Positions 1 to 7,081 of a stretch of DNA of 9,880 nucleotides are shown here, piece by piece (position 1 is the first letter of the stretch; each line of letters begins with the position of its first letter). Under the pieces are notes generated by a model, which saw only the letters and a program-made list of their open reading frames with translations, searched no databases and had not been told where the DNA came from. Source of the DNA: Nitrospinae bacterium RIFCSPLOWO2_12_FULL_45_22 (lineage in GTDB: Bacteria; 2-12-FULL-45-22); the NCBI GenBank assembly GCA_001803565.1, contig MHDQ01000201.1, positions 2,298 to 12,177 on the forward strand, given 5' to 3'. The position numbers and the translations under genes were made by a program.

Positions 1-761
1 TAATGGATACTAACAGGATAATCTTTCCCGTCACTCCCGAGAGGCCCAAAATATTAATTATCATGAGGCCAAGGACAAACCCGCCACCGAGGCGGAGGAG
101 GGCTGCCGCAGAGGCCATTTTAAGGTTATCGAGTCTTATGGTGCTGAGTTTGTAACCCAAAGAGAGGAGCATGAGGGGAATAGTGATAGAGCCTAGCATA
201 GCTATTGGTCGCATAATGGCTTCTGGCATCTGATAATGGACAATTGATACGGTCAGGCCCAATAGAAAGGCATAGATAATAGGGATTTTCAGCACATCCA
301 TTGGGCTATTTTGTCTACTTATGATAAAAATCCCCAGCGTATAAGTCAGGAAACTTACTGTCACATAGTAGATAATCCCCATCCTAAGGCCCTGCTCGCC
401 AAAAGCCAGCAGGCATAAGGGCAGGGCTAGATTGCCGCAGTTCATGAACATAACGGGCAGATAAAGTTCCGATAAGCTGGTGCCTAAAAATGAGAAAAAA
501 AGGAAGGTTATAAATGCCCCACCCAGTACTACTACCGTTGCCGAAAGGGATATGGCTATAAACTCGAACCAATGAATTCCTTTTTGGGAGAGGGAATCAA
601 AGACCAAGCAGGGGGCAGTTATAAAGAGTATTAAGTCAGTAATAGATTTTAAGTGGATATCCTTATTAAATCTCTCCGTCAAATATCCCAGGGCCACAAT
701 AGCAAAGACCGGGAATATAACATTACCAACTTTTATCCAGAGAATGTTATCTACCCCCCAT
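1..761 (-). CDS. AEC-family (auxin efflux carrier-like) permease, 3' end outside the window
   Basis: Translating the minus strand in the frame that passes through 754-752 gives about 250 hydrophobic residues with at least seven membrane segments. They begin with FPVFAIVALGY and include the AEC hallmark MNCGNLALPL, which lies in one of the broken helices of this fold. AEC proteins are inner-membrane carriers of organic anions such as malate or other carboxylates; the substrate here is unknown. The C-terminal helices run off the window. The start is problematic. No ATG, GTG or TTG lies in frame between an upstream stop and the first helix. An ATG at 761-759 would be in frame only if the run of six G (754-759) were one base shorter; ATT at 745 is another option. 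The upper boundary given here assumes that ATG. The gene overlaps or abuts the stop of the MEMO gene, so the two are probably co-transcribed. The family call is firm and the 5' end is not. Confidence 0.8.
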
Positions 762-1995
762 AAAAAACCATACTGGTAAAGGTTACCGCGGAAGAACCCT
801 GTGGATCAGTCCATTGCTGATATTTCAATAGGGTTCCCTGGGTCTCATTATCCAGGATACTAAGCATAGCATAAATAGGTGGGAAGCCGCATATACGGCG
901 GCGATCAAAGTCCTTGCGGATAGATTGGAATAGTGCTTCTGGATTGTTTTTAGCGGCATATTCCAGGAAGTTAAGGTCTTCTCTGGAGATGGCCTGGAGA
1001 GATGCTGGGGATGGGTCGCCATAGCGCAAGCCAACATGGGCTAAGTCAGCGCTGGCGATAAGACATATAGGAATATCCCTTTCCTTCATAGCTGCTTTCA
1101 TAGCCCGGCTAAAATCCCCTACCTGACTAACCTCCCGGGGAGATACTCCAGAGAGGATCATTTCATGAAGAGAGCCGCATAGTACCGGGACAATTTTTAT
1201 TTCTTTACCTTCCGCCTTTTGGTAAAGGTACTGGAGAAATAGGAGCTGGAATTCAATGGTATGTTCAGTACGGTGGAGCATCTCGTCCGCAAAGAGATCG
1301 TAATCATACCGGGAGATCAAGTCCTGGATAAACTCTTTGTCAGTCTTCACTATTCCTAAGGGTGTCTCAAAATCTTTTTGGGTAAGGGTGAATAAATTCT
1401 GAGTAGCAGCGTGGGCAGTTCCGAAGATTATAAATAACTCCGGTGGAGGCGATTGGGCTAATTCTTTATAGGCCCAGGCAAAACATGGGCCACCGAAGCG
1501 GAGGTCTAGGTGGGGTGCAATGATACCTTTCACCATATTTCCCTTAATGTTTTTCCCCTCAATAGGTCCAGGGCCATCTGGGGCGTTGAAAAAACCGGTA
1601 ATCAGGTCCCTGAGAGGGGCAGGCTCAGCCGGATAACTATCCCCGGCATGGTGCGACTTTCGCAAAGGCGAAGAAGAGAAATCCCGCTTTAGTTGCTGAA
1701 AAAATTGCTCAAATCGCTCACTTTCTAAGAACATATTATCATCTAATTGGCGAATGACAGACTCGATCTGTTCACTAAATATCAACTCATTGAATCTCCG
1801 CATATACTCTGCCTGGATATCCAGGAGGTCATGTTTCCCATCAAGTAGAGTCACGATAAAAAACATAGGAAGGGATATTAATAAGGTGTTGCCACTAAAA
1901 TTGTCCGGGTCTCTCAAGCAGATAACTCTCTGCCCATCGGTTTCCATAGGAAAGATCTCAATATTAGAGCGGAACTTAGGATACTTGCCAGTCAT
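751..1995 (-). CDS. amrB: MEMO-domain protein, AmmeMemoRadiSam system protein B type, with N-terminal extension
   Basis: The 414-residue protein has two parts. Residues about 20-105 look like a small PqqD-like or winged-helix domain (strand pair, then LLDGKHDLLDI, then helices). Residues about 114-414 are a MEMO domain related to class III extradiol dioxygenases. Expected metal-site and pocket residues are visible: APH (His162), GTAH (His195), TEHTIEFQ (His245), SADLAH (Asp317, His320) and CGFPP (Cys369). The domain opens with HAGDSYPAEPAPL, matching the usual AGxxYP entry. In bacteria this family is often encoded with an AMMECR1 protein and a radical SAM protein. Neither partner is in this window, and the biochemical role of the bacterial proteins is not settled. 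The start at 1995 has a GGGAGG about 13 bases upstream, which is a long spacing. The stop TAG overlaps the presumed start region of the AEC transporter gene, so the two probably form an operon. The extended N-terminus is a recurrent variant rather than a fusion error. Confidence 0.88.
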   Translation of the reverse strand: MTGKYPKFRSNIEIFPMETDGQRVICLRDPDNFSGNTLLISLPMFFIVTLLDGKHDLLDIQAEYMRRFNELIFSEQIESVIRQLDDNMFLESERFEQFFQQLKRDFSSSPLRKSHHAGDSYPAEPAPLRDLITGFFNAPDGPGPIEGKNIKGNMVKGIIAPHLDLRFGGPCFAWAYKELAQSPPPELFIIFGTAHAATQNLFTLTQKDFETPLGIVKTDKEFIQDLISRYDYDLFADEMLHRTEHTIEFQLLFLQYLYQKAEGKEIKIVPVLCGSLHEMILSGVSPREVSQVGDFSRAMKAAMKERDIPICLIASADLAHVGLRYGDPSPASLQAISREDLNFLEYAAKNNPEALFQSIRKDFDRRRICGFPPIYAMLSILDNETQGTLLKYQQWTDPQGSSAVTFTSMVFYGG

Positions 1996-2061
1996 AGTTA
2001 CGTTATCGCCTCCCGCGAACCAAAATTACGAAATATCAATTGACAAAATATTAACAAATAT

Positions 2062-2111
2062 TTGACAATAAAAAAATATGGTAACTGCTTGGTCACGTGC
2101 CATGCTATTTT
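2062..2111 (+). promoter_or_regulatory. Possible promoter and control region for the CoA-transferase
   Basis: The 159-base divergent spacer between the MEMO and CoA-transferase genes is AT-rich on its left side. It holds two TTGACA boxes (2040-2045 and 2062-2067) lying in a repeated AAATATT context. Further right there is an extended -10-like TGCTATTTT (2103-2111). Between them an imperfect palindrome surrounds CACGTG (about 2091-2103). No box pair has ideal spacing, so the exact start point is uncertain; the extended -10 is the best single candidate. Confidence 0.3.
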
Positions 2112-2138
2112 AGCTAAAAATGAATAAAAAACAACCAT

Positions 2139-2144
2139 GAGGAG
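2139..2144 (+). promoter_or_regulatory. Ribosome binding site that decides the CoA-transferase start
   Basis: GAGGAG lies 10 bases before the ATG at 2155. It overlaps the earlier in-frame ATG at 2137, which itself has no upstream Shine-Dalgarno sequence. This favours the later start and a protein beginning MKKGKMPLEG, as is normal for the family. Confidence 0.7.
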
Positions 2145-2154
2145 ATACCCGGAC

Positions 2155-3360
2155 ATGAAAAAAGGGAAGATGCCTTTAGAAGGGGTAAGGATATTGGACA
2201 TTGGTACCGCAGTAGCAGGGCCTTTTGGGCCCACTATGTTGTCAGACTTTGGGGCCGAGGTAATAAAAGTAGAATTGCCCGGCAGTGGCGATTTATTGCG
2301 CAATATTGCCCCTATGTATGAAGGGAAATCCCTCTTCTGGGCGGTGGAAGCCCGCAACAAAAAATCTATCACGCTAGATCTGCGCCAGCCCAAGGGTCAG
2401 GAGCTATTAAAGAGGCTGGTCAGGATTTCCGATGTAGTGGTTGAGAATTTTCAGCCCGGTACTTTAGAGCGATGGGACCTGGGTTATGAGGCATTAAAAG
2501 AAGTCAATGAAAAGATTATATTAGTAAGGGTATCAGGCTATGGACAGGATGGACCTTACAAAGATAAGCCCGGCTATGACCGGATCGGGCAGGCAGTAGC
2601 GGGCCTGATCAATGTTACCGGCTATCCGGAACATCCACCAGTTAAGGCTGGTTTCGCCGTTTGTGATTATATGACCGGGATAATGAATGCCCTGGCAACG
2701 ATGATAGCCCTGTACTACCGGGATATTAATAAAGATGGTAAGGGGCAATGGGCAGATATTAGCCTCTATGAAACTATATTCCGGGTATCAGAGTTCACTA
2801 CGAGCCAATATGATAAGTTAGGTATTATAAGAAACCGGACAGGCAATAGACACCCAGCGGCCTCACCAGGTGATGCTTACCTGACAAAGGACGAAAAATG
2901 GGTAGTTATCCTGGTACCAAGCGATACCATGTTCAAAAGATTAATAAAGGCAATGGGGCGGGATGAGCTAATAGACGACCCCCGGTTTAAAGACCCGGTA
3001 AAACGGGTAGAGAATGCCGATGCGATCAATGGTATCGTGGCCGACTGGATCAGGCAATATACTATGCTGGAGATAAGAGATATCCTGGATGCCGCTGAGG
3101 TGCCAGTAGCGCCTATTTACAACATAAAAGACATCTTTGAAGACCCCCATTATCAAGCCCGGCAGGATATTATTGAGGTAGAGGATAGCCGCATAGGTAA
3201 AGTAAAGATGCAAGGGGTATTCCCTCGATTATCCCTCACCCCTGGCCAGGTCTATCGCAGTGCCCCGGCGTTGGGAGAGCATAACGAAGAGATCTATGGT
3301 GAGCTCTTGGGATTATCGCAAGAGGAAATAGGTAGATTGCAGGAGGAAAAGATCATCTAA
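2155..3360 (+). CDS. CaiB/BaiF (family III) acyl-CoA transferase
   Basis: The 401-residue protein is a cytosolic enzyme that moves CoA between carboxylic acids. The N-terminal signature LEGVRILDIGTAVAGPF followed by GAEVIKVE is the Rossmann-like nucleotide/CoA region of the family. VSGYGQDGPYKDKPGYD is the conserved central stretch. The catalytic aspartate, which forms the mixed anhydride with the substrate, is the D of CDYMTG, residue 171 from the chosen start, close to Asp169 of formyl-CoA transferase. The small domain and the C-terminal SAPALGEHNEEI motif are present and the length is typical, so the gene looks intact. The substrate cannot be read from sequence; family members act on formate/oxalate, carnitine, bile acids, succinate/itaconate and arylalkanoates. 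It stands alone on the plus strand, divergent from the MEMO gene and convergent with the oxidoreductase block, but its chemistry fits that block. Confidence 0.92.
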   Translation: MKKGKMPLEGVRILDIGTAVAGPFGPTMLSDFGAEVIKVELPGSGDLLRNIAPMYEGKSLFWAVEARNKKSITLDLRQPKGQELLKRLVRISDVVVENFQPGTLERWDLGYEALKEVNEKIILVRVSGYGQDGPYKDKPGYDRIGQAVAGLINVTGYPEHPPVKAGFAVCDYMTGIMNALATMIALYYRDINKDGKGQWADISLYETIFRVSEFTTSQYDKLGIIRNRTGNRHPAASPGDAYLTKDEKWVVILVPSDTMFKRLIKAMGRDELIDDPRFKDPVKRVENADAINGIVADWIRQYTMLEIRDILDAAEVPVAPIYNIKDIFEDPHYQARQDIIEVEDSRIGKVKMQGVFPRLSLTPGQVYRSAPALGEHNEEIYGELLGLSQEEIGRLQEEKII

Positions 3361-3464
3361 ACTTGACTCCTTACCTCCTATTGGTTTGGGTGTGGCTATT
3401 CTTTGTCATAAAGCCTATATAATTATCCTGAATCCGCAGTTAACCATCCCGAGCAAATGTAGCT

Positions 3465-3514
3465 GCAAAGCTTGGCTTTGCCATTGAATGAGGAAGGCAG
3501 AGACAAGCTCTGCC
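3465..3514. repeat. Tandem hairpins in the convergent spacer (repeat element A)
   Basis: Two perfect stems lie side by side. The first is GCAAAGC (3465-3471) with GCTTTGC (3475-3481) and a 3-base loop. The second is GGCAGAG (3496-3502) with CTCTGCC (3508-3514) and a 5-base loop. The spacer of 260 bases between the CoA-transferase and oxidoreductase ends holds no open frame I can support. No T-run follows either stem, so a classical intrinsic terminator is unlikely. The wording resembles the element at 4832-4911 (CAAGCTC core, GTAGC start, GCTTTGC), which suggests a short dispersed REP-like or MITE-like family. Confidence 0.5.
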
Positions 3515-3620
3515 GCCACATTTTGTGATGAGTAAATCTTTACCAGGACAGCATTTATTAACATTCGCTCTGGATCCAGGATAAATTCTTAATCCTAAAA
3601 GGATACAACTGCCCAAAAAT

Positions 3621-4802
3621 TTATTTCCTCTTGATAGGGGGATAATATTCGGGAATGAACCTCTCCCAACCTACCTCGGGGTTAACAGCACATCTGATGC
3701 TAAAACCAGTAAACAGGGTCTTAAGGCAGGTATTGCACAAGACACAACGCCTTATTTCGTCAAGTTTACCAGCCTTTGCCTTATTAGCCCAGGCGGGATC
3801 TGCTATCAGTCCTCGAGATAGGGCTATCATATCAGTCATACCCTCCTTAATAGCCCTTTCTCCCGTTCGGGGATCATGTATATTGGGACATATGACCGGT
3901 ATACTTACTGCCTGTTTTATAGCCTTGGCATCATCCAACATAGTACCCTCTTCATCCGGGAGCATACGGTTCCAGACTTCATACCGGCCGGAAGAGATAT
4001 GGATATAATTTGCCCCAGCCTCCTCTAATTCCTTGGCAATCTTTTGGCCTTCTTCTATATTATAACCACCCTCTAAGTGTTCATCTCCACTCATCCTAAA
4101 CCCTATAACAAAATCTGGACCCACCTTATCCCGGGTCTTCTTTAATAGATTTTTGGCCAACCTCAACCTATTCTCAAACGAACCGCCATATTCATCCTGC
4201 CTCTTATTACTATAAGGGGAAAGAAATCCAGCTATAAGATAACCGTGGCAGCCATGTACCTCTAAGCCATCAAACCCAGCCTTCATTATCCTCTCTGCCC
4301 CTCCGGCAAAAGAATCTTCTAATTCGATAATCTCTTCTTTGGTTAAGGGTCTTGGGGGCACCCCCACGGCACCATCCATAAACCCTAATCCTCTCGGGGC
4401 AGTCCCCTTACCAATGCGTGAAGGGACGTCTGAAGGACCTACCACCTCTCCACCTACGGGGAACATAGCCTGACTACCAAATCCTAGAGTTTCCTGAACT
4501 ACAACCCTGGCACCTGCCGCATGTATTGCCTCAGCCAAGTTCCTAAGGCCAGCCAATTGGCTATCATCCCAGCAACCCAGTAGTCTGCCAAAGCGGGCAT
4601 ATTTAGCAATAGGTAAGGCAGCCTCCACTATTATCAAACCTGTCCCGCCTTTAGCCCTGGCTACATAATAACATATAGCTTGATCACTTACGTGACCGTC
4701 TTCTGTACAATGGGATTTACCCGTTGGGGCATAGCAAATCCTATTGTTTACCTCTAGCTTGTTTATCTTTATGGGTTCAAAAAGTTTCTCTAATGATGCC
4801 AT
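3621..4802 (-). CDS. FMN/4Fe-4S oxidoreductase of the old yellow enzyme / 2,4-dienoyl-CoA reductase group, short form
   Basis: The 393-residue protein is a TIM-barrel flavoenzyme. It begins LEKLFEPIKINKLEVNNRI as is usual for the family. HGCHGYL (His183, His186, Tyr188) with FLSPYSNKRQDEYGGS is the active-site loop signature, GFRMSGDE (Arg236) lies in the FMN region, and LSRGLIADPAW binds FMN phosphate. Cys353, Cys356, Cys359 and Cys371 form C-x2-C-x2-C-x11-C, expected to hold a 4Fe-4S cluster. Full-length 2,4-dienoyl-CoA reductases, enoate reductases and BaiCD-type enzymes are about 650 residues and carry a further FAD/NAD(P) domain. Here the protein stops just after the cluster region (YPPIKRK), so it should take electrons from a separate partner protein. 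The start at 4802 is preferred over ATG 4850 because GAGGAGG sits 7 bases upstream and the extra 16 codons run through a palindrome. Likely reaction: reduction or oxidation of an enoyl, dienoyl or enone substrate; the exact substrate is unknown. Confidence 0.88.
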   Translation of the reverse strand: MASLEKLFEPIKINKLEVNNRICYAPTGKSHCTEDGHVSDQAICYYVARAKGGTGLIIVEAALPIAKYARFGRLLGCWDDSQLAGLRNLAEAIHAAGARVVVQETLGFGSQAMFPVGGEVVGPSDVPSRIGKGTAPRGLGFMDGAVGVPPRPLTKEEIIELEDSFAGGAERIMKAGFDGLEVHGCHGYLIAGFLSPYSNKRQDEYGGSFENRLRLAKNLLKKTRDKVGPDFVIGFRMSGDEHLEGGYNIEEGQKIAKELEEAGANYIHISSGRYEVWNRMLPDEEGTMLDDAKAIKQAVSIPVICPNIHDPRTGERAIKEGMTDMIALSRGLIADPAWANKAKAGKLDEIRRCVLCNTCLKTLFTGFSIRCAVNPEVGWERFIPEYYPPIKRK

Positions 4803-4809
4803 GGTGAGT

Positions 4810-4816
4810 CCTCCTC
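4810..4816 (-). promoter_or_regulatory. Ribosome binding site of the FMN/Fe-S oxidoreductase
   Basis: On the minus strand GAGGAGG lies 7 bases before the ATG at 4802. It is the strongest Shine-Dalgarno in the window and sets the start. Confidence 0.75.
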
Positions 4817-4831
4817 TAATGAAAAAGTGAT

Positions 4832-4911
4832 GTCGAGCAAGCTCGACCACTGCCTACTAAATACCTTGTTTCCATAGCAATATATGGTAGCGACGTTTGC
4901 TTTGCAGGGTT
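4832..4911. repeat. Hairpin element upstream of the oxidoreductase (repeat element B)
   Basis: Positions 4832-4847 form GTCGAG-caag-CTCGAC. Positions 4872-4887 form CCATA-gcaata-TATGG. GTAGCGACGTTTGCTTTGCA follows from 4888. The GTAGC start and the GCTTTGC and CAAGCTC words recur in element A at about 3461-3514. The stretch lies in the 113-base gap between the truncated RDHSWG gene and the oxidoreductase and is not coding. Confidence 0.45.
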
Positions 4912-4915
4912 TTTC

Positions 4916-5344
4916 TTAAAGACGGGTGTTATATTCAAAAAGTCCATGACCAACCCGTTCTCCTAGTTGGTATTCAAACATAGCTTCGTTGAGGATATTG
5001 CCATCGTAAGGCAAAGGGAAGTTGGCTATAAGCTTTCCCGTAATCTCTCGCCGCGTACCCCTTTCATCTTTAACTCGTAGATTGACACTTTTCTGAGTCA
5101 ATCCATCTTCAGCTAGTTCTAGCTTTGGCTCTACCTCCACTACATCTATATTCCCTTTCCCATCAAATATAAACCCGGTATGTATAACCTTATCATCTGA
5201 GAGGGTTATTCTAATGGCTGTAATCAGCAGATCGTTACCGAAGATGGGCCAAAGGGCCATCCAGTTCTTAACTCCTTCCCAGTCCCTAATTCCCCAGGAG
5301 TGGTCACGCATACCGAACCCTTGGATGGGATAACTTCTTCCCTC
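4916..5344 (-). pseudogene. 5'-truncated DUF7064/DUF7065-like (hydroxyneurosporene-dehydrogenase/AttH-like) gene, C-terminal part only
   Basis: The frame is open from 5344 (just after a stop at 5347-5345) to 4916. The only early ATG, at 5311, falls inside the conserved motif GFGMRDHSWGIRDW, and the frame before it still reads like the family (RSYPIQGFG). The motif and the beta-rich C-terminal part (DLLITAIRITLSDD, HTGFIFDGKGNIDVVEVEP, ending RVGHGLFEY) resemble the two-domain lipocalin-like proteins grouped under DUF7064/DUF7065, which are normally about 300 residues or more. About half the protein is therefore missing at the 5' end, where the helical-protein gene ends only 8 bases away. There is no convincing Shine-Dalgarno before 5311. 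Inference: a remnant left by recombination. A functional single-domain protein of 131 residues starting at 5311 cannot be excluded. The family name is from memory of the motif and is moderately certain. Confidence 0.6.
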
Positions 5345-5352
5345 TTAAAATT

Positions 5353-5874
5353 TTAGACTTTAGAGAGGAGATCTATCTCGATTTTACCACTCAATCTTCT
5401 CCCTAATTCAAACTGAGCCTTCAGGAATCTCCTGATCCTCCTCCTGGTTTCTCTGAGTCTATCAAAGAAGGAACCGTGGTAACTCTTTTCTGCCTCTACT
5501 AATGTCAGGATGGTAAATTCTAGTAAATCATTGAGGCCCCGGTCCTCTTCCTTAAGTTTATGGCCCAGCGAAGCATTATACCCCTGATTAAGGACAAACC
5601 GGATTTTTCTTTTCAGGTAGGTTAGCTGCTCATCTTGATCAAACCGACTTACTGATTCCAGAGATTCTAAAATGGCCTGGAATAGCTCTCTAAGAGAGGA
5701 TATATCCGTGGCTAATACCTCCTGTTTAATCTCCCTCTTAGCAGCCACATCCTTCAGGAGTAGCAAAATAGCCATGGCCTGCCCTTTACTGTACTTGGTC
5801 TGTAACTCTGGTAATATTGTGTTCTCGATGGTATTAATAATGCTCTCCAGGATGGTACTCTCAGGTATATCCAT
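5353..5874 (-). CDS. Small all-helical protein of unknown function, partner of kinase copy 1
   Basis: This 173-residue protein is predominantly alpha-helical, rich in charged residues and Leu/Ile, without a signal peptide or membrane helix. Residues 1-50 (ESIINTIENTILPELQTKY, then GQAMAILLLLKDVA) match the start of the second helical protein at 8350-8856 in pattern (I..tI...ILP.L, then qA.AI...L..la). Both C-termini contain a basic helix (LRETRRRIRRFLKAQ here, LRELHGQIRQFLKQE there). It starts 17 bases after the kinase stop, with GGAGG 4 bases before the ATG, so it is co-translated with the kinase. In position and general pattern it recalls the DUF6285 proteins that accompany APH-type kinases in acyl-CoA gene clusters, but I do not claim membership. 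Possible roles, by inference only, are a kinase-binding subunit or scaffold. Confidence 0.85.
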   Translation of the reverse strand: MDIPESTILESIINTIENTILPELQTKYSKGQAMAILLLLKDVAAKREIKQEVLATDISSLRELFQAILESLESVSRFDQDEQLTYLKRKIRFVLNQGYNASLGHKLKEEDRGLNDLLEFTILTLVEAEKSYHGSFFDRLRETRRRIRRFLKAQFELGRRLSGKIEIDLLSKV

Positions 5875-5891
5875 AAAACCTCCGGTAATGT

Positions 5892-6911
5892 CTAAAAATT
5901 TAGTAGGTTGATAATTTCTTCTACCTGAGAACGATAGGTGCTGCTGATGGTGAGCAGACGGAGGTCAGGATTTTTCTTATCCAGGTAGGCCCTGACCCCG
6001 CAAATTATTATGACAGCGAGTTTGAAATGTCCCAGAACCTTCCAATATAGTACCTCTTCCTCATTTACCTCTATGCCAGTAAAATCCTGATAAGATTTAT
6101 AGGCATCTTCTTTCTCCAAAAGGTTACAGACTTTAGTCGGATCGACCGGGCTCCAATCTCTCATACAGAGCCACGCCAGGTCGCTTATAGGGTCTCCTAT
6201 CCCCACCATCTCCCAGTCCAGGAAAGCAGAGATATGATCATTATGCCAGATAAAATTTCCTAAACGATAATCTCCATGTACAATAGTGAGCTTATTGGTA
6301 ACTGGCATATTTTCCTTCAGCCACAGAAGGGCTTCGGCCAGAACTGGTTCTGACCCAACCCTGAAATTCCTAAGGTTATTCTCCCACCGCTCTATCTCTC
6401 GTCTAGCTGGGTTTCTTCCTTCTCCTGGCACCTCTAGATATCTATCTAGTCCTAATGCCTTCCAATCCACCCGATGGATCTGGGCCAGTACCTCTATAAG
6501 GTTCTTACCCATCTGCTCTCTCTTCACGGGATCATTATAACACTCATGTACCTGGAAGCCCCAGGGTATAGGAACCTCTCCTTCGACCTTTTCCATTACA
6601 AAAAACGGCCTTCTAAGGACATTTGGGTCCATTTCTAGCCAATAAACTTTGGGTACCGGGACGGTGGTTTTACCCAAAAGCTTAAGAGCCCAGTATTGGG
6701 GACGGATATCATAAGGCTCTACTACACCCGCTTGGGGTTCCATCCTGAGAACAAAATCTTTAGAAACCCTCTCTCCCTTCTCTACCCACTCTGCCTGGAA
6801 CGAAAAGGTCTCATAAGAAAAGCCCTCGGTCATCTTATCCAGCCCTTTTATCGAGATTTCATCGGCCTCTATCATCTTTGTCTTCAAATAGGCCCTTATC
6901 CTCTCCTCCAT
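5892..6911 (-). CDS. APH-family phosphotransferase, ACAD10/11 kinase-domain type (copy 1)
   Basis: The 339-residue protein has the aminoglycoside/choline kinase fold. The N-lobe shows a nucleotide loop MTEGFSYET (27-35) and FVLRMEP. The linker has VPVPKVYWLEMD and RPFFVMEKVEGEVPIP. The catalytic loop is VHGDYRLGN (His212, Asp214, Asn219) and the metal-binding segment is FLDWEMVGIGDP (Asp232). All residues needed for phosphoryl transfer from ATP appear present. The closest known group is the kinase domain of ACAD10/ACAD11 and the stand-alone bacterial relatives near acyl-CoA dehydrogenase genes, where a hydroxyl group on an acyl chain is phosphorylated. Antibiotic resistance is not suggested. 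Start 6911 gives a normal N-terminus with GAAGG about 9 bases upstream. It leads the minus-strand operon ahead of the helical protein, the truncated RDHSWG gene and the oxidoreductase. It matches copy 2 (7298-8335) at roughly half of its residues; both end in LLNF. Confidence 0.9.
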   Translation of the reverse strand: MEERIRAYLKTKMIEADEISIKGLDKMTEGFSYETFSFQAEWVEKGERVSKDFVLRMEPQAGVVEPYDIRPQYWALKLLGKTTVPVPKVYWLEMDPNVLRRPFFVMEKVEGEVPIPWGFQVHECYNDPVKREQMGKNLIEVLAQIHRVDWKALGLDRYLEVPGEGRNPARREIERWENNLRNFRVGSEPVLAEALLWLKENMPVTNKLTIVHGDYRLGNFIWHNDHISAFLDWEMVGIGDPISDLAWLCMRDWSPVDPTKVCNLLEKEDAYKSYQDFTGIEVNEEEVLYWKVLGHFKLAVIIICGVRAYLDKKNPDLRLLTISSTYRSQVEEIINLLNF

Positions 6912-6956
6912 TTCTTTGTACCTTCAACCAATCCTTCCCCCTTAGGGTATAGTAAA

Positions 6957-6984
6957 TGAGTAAGCCGTAATGGCTTATTGCTCA
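6957..6984. promoter_or_regulatory. Interrupted inverted repeat in the kinase-kinase divergent spacer, possible operator
   Basis: TAAGCC (6961-6966) pairs with GGCTTA (6972-6977) around GTAAT. TGAG (6957-6960) and CTCA (6981-6984) extend the symmetry past a 3-base bulge. It lies 46-73 bases before the start of kinase copy 1, where a repressor or a leader hairpin could act. No T-run follows, so it is not a terminator. Confidence 0.4.
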
Positions 6985-7034
6985 CTAAAAATCTGGGTGT
7001 ATCAAGGGTTTTACTTTTCAGATTTGCGAATCGC

Positions 7035-7081
7035 TTGAATATAAATAATCATTTTTATATTAGCGTAAATAAGTATATAAT
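7035..7081 (+). promoter_or_regulatory. AT-rich putative promoter ahead of mutase fragment 1 and kinase copy 2
   Basis: TTGAAT (7035-7040) is followed after 17 bases by TATTAG (7058-7063). A perfect TATAAT occurs at 7076-7081 but lacks a good -35. The stretch is much more AT-rich than its surroundings. It sits in the 386-base gap between the two kinase genes, which otherwise holds the inverted repeat at 6957-6984 and a mutase fragment from 7081. Confidence 0.35.

Noticed and set aside
384-572. Minus-strand 62-codon frame
   Set aside because: It is out of frame with the clear AEC transporter translation that covers the same bases.
2137-2154. Earlier ATG for the CoA-transferase (2137)
   Set aside because: It has no Shine-Dalgarno and overlaps the GAGGAG that serves ATG 2155; the family normally starts just before the LEGVRILD motif.
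3465-3514. Bidirectional intrinsic terminator for the convergent genes
   Set aside because: Stems are good but no T-run follows on either strand, and the words recur in the upstream region of the oxidoreductase, so a repeat is the better reading.
4803-4850. Earlier ATG for the oxidoreductase (4850)
   Set aside because: The extra 16 codons cross a palindrome and the GAGGAGG ribosome binding site, and the residues do not resemble the family.
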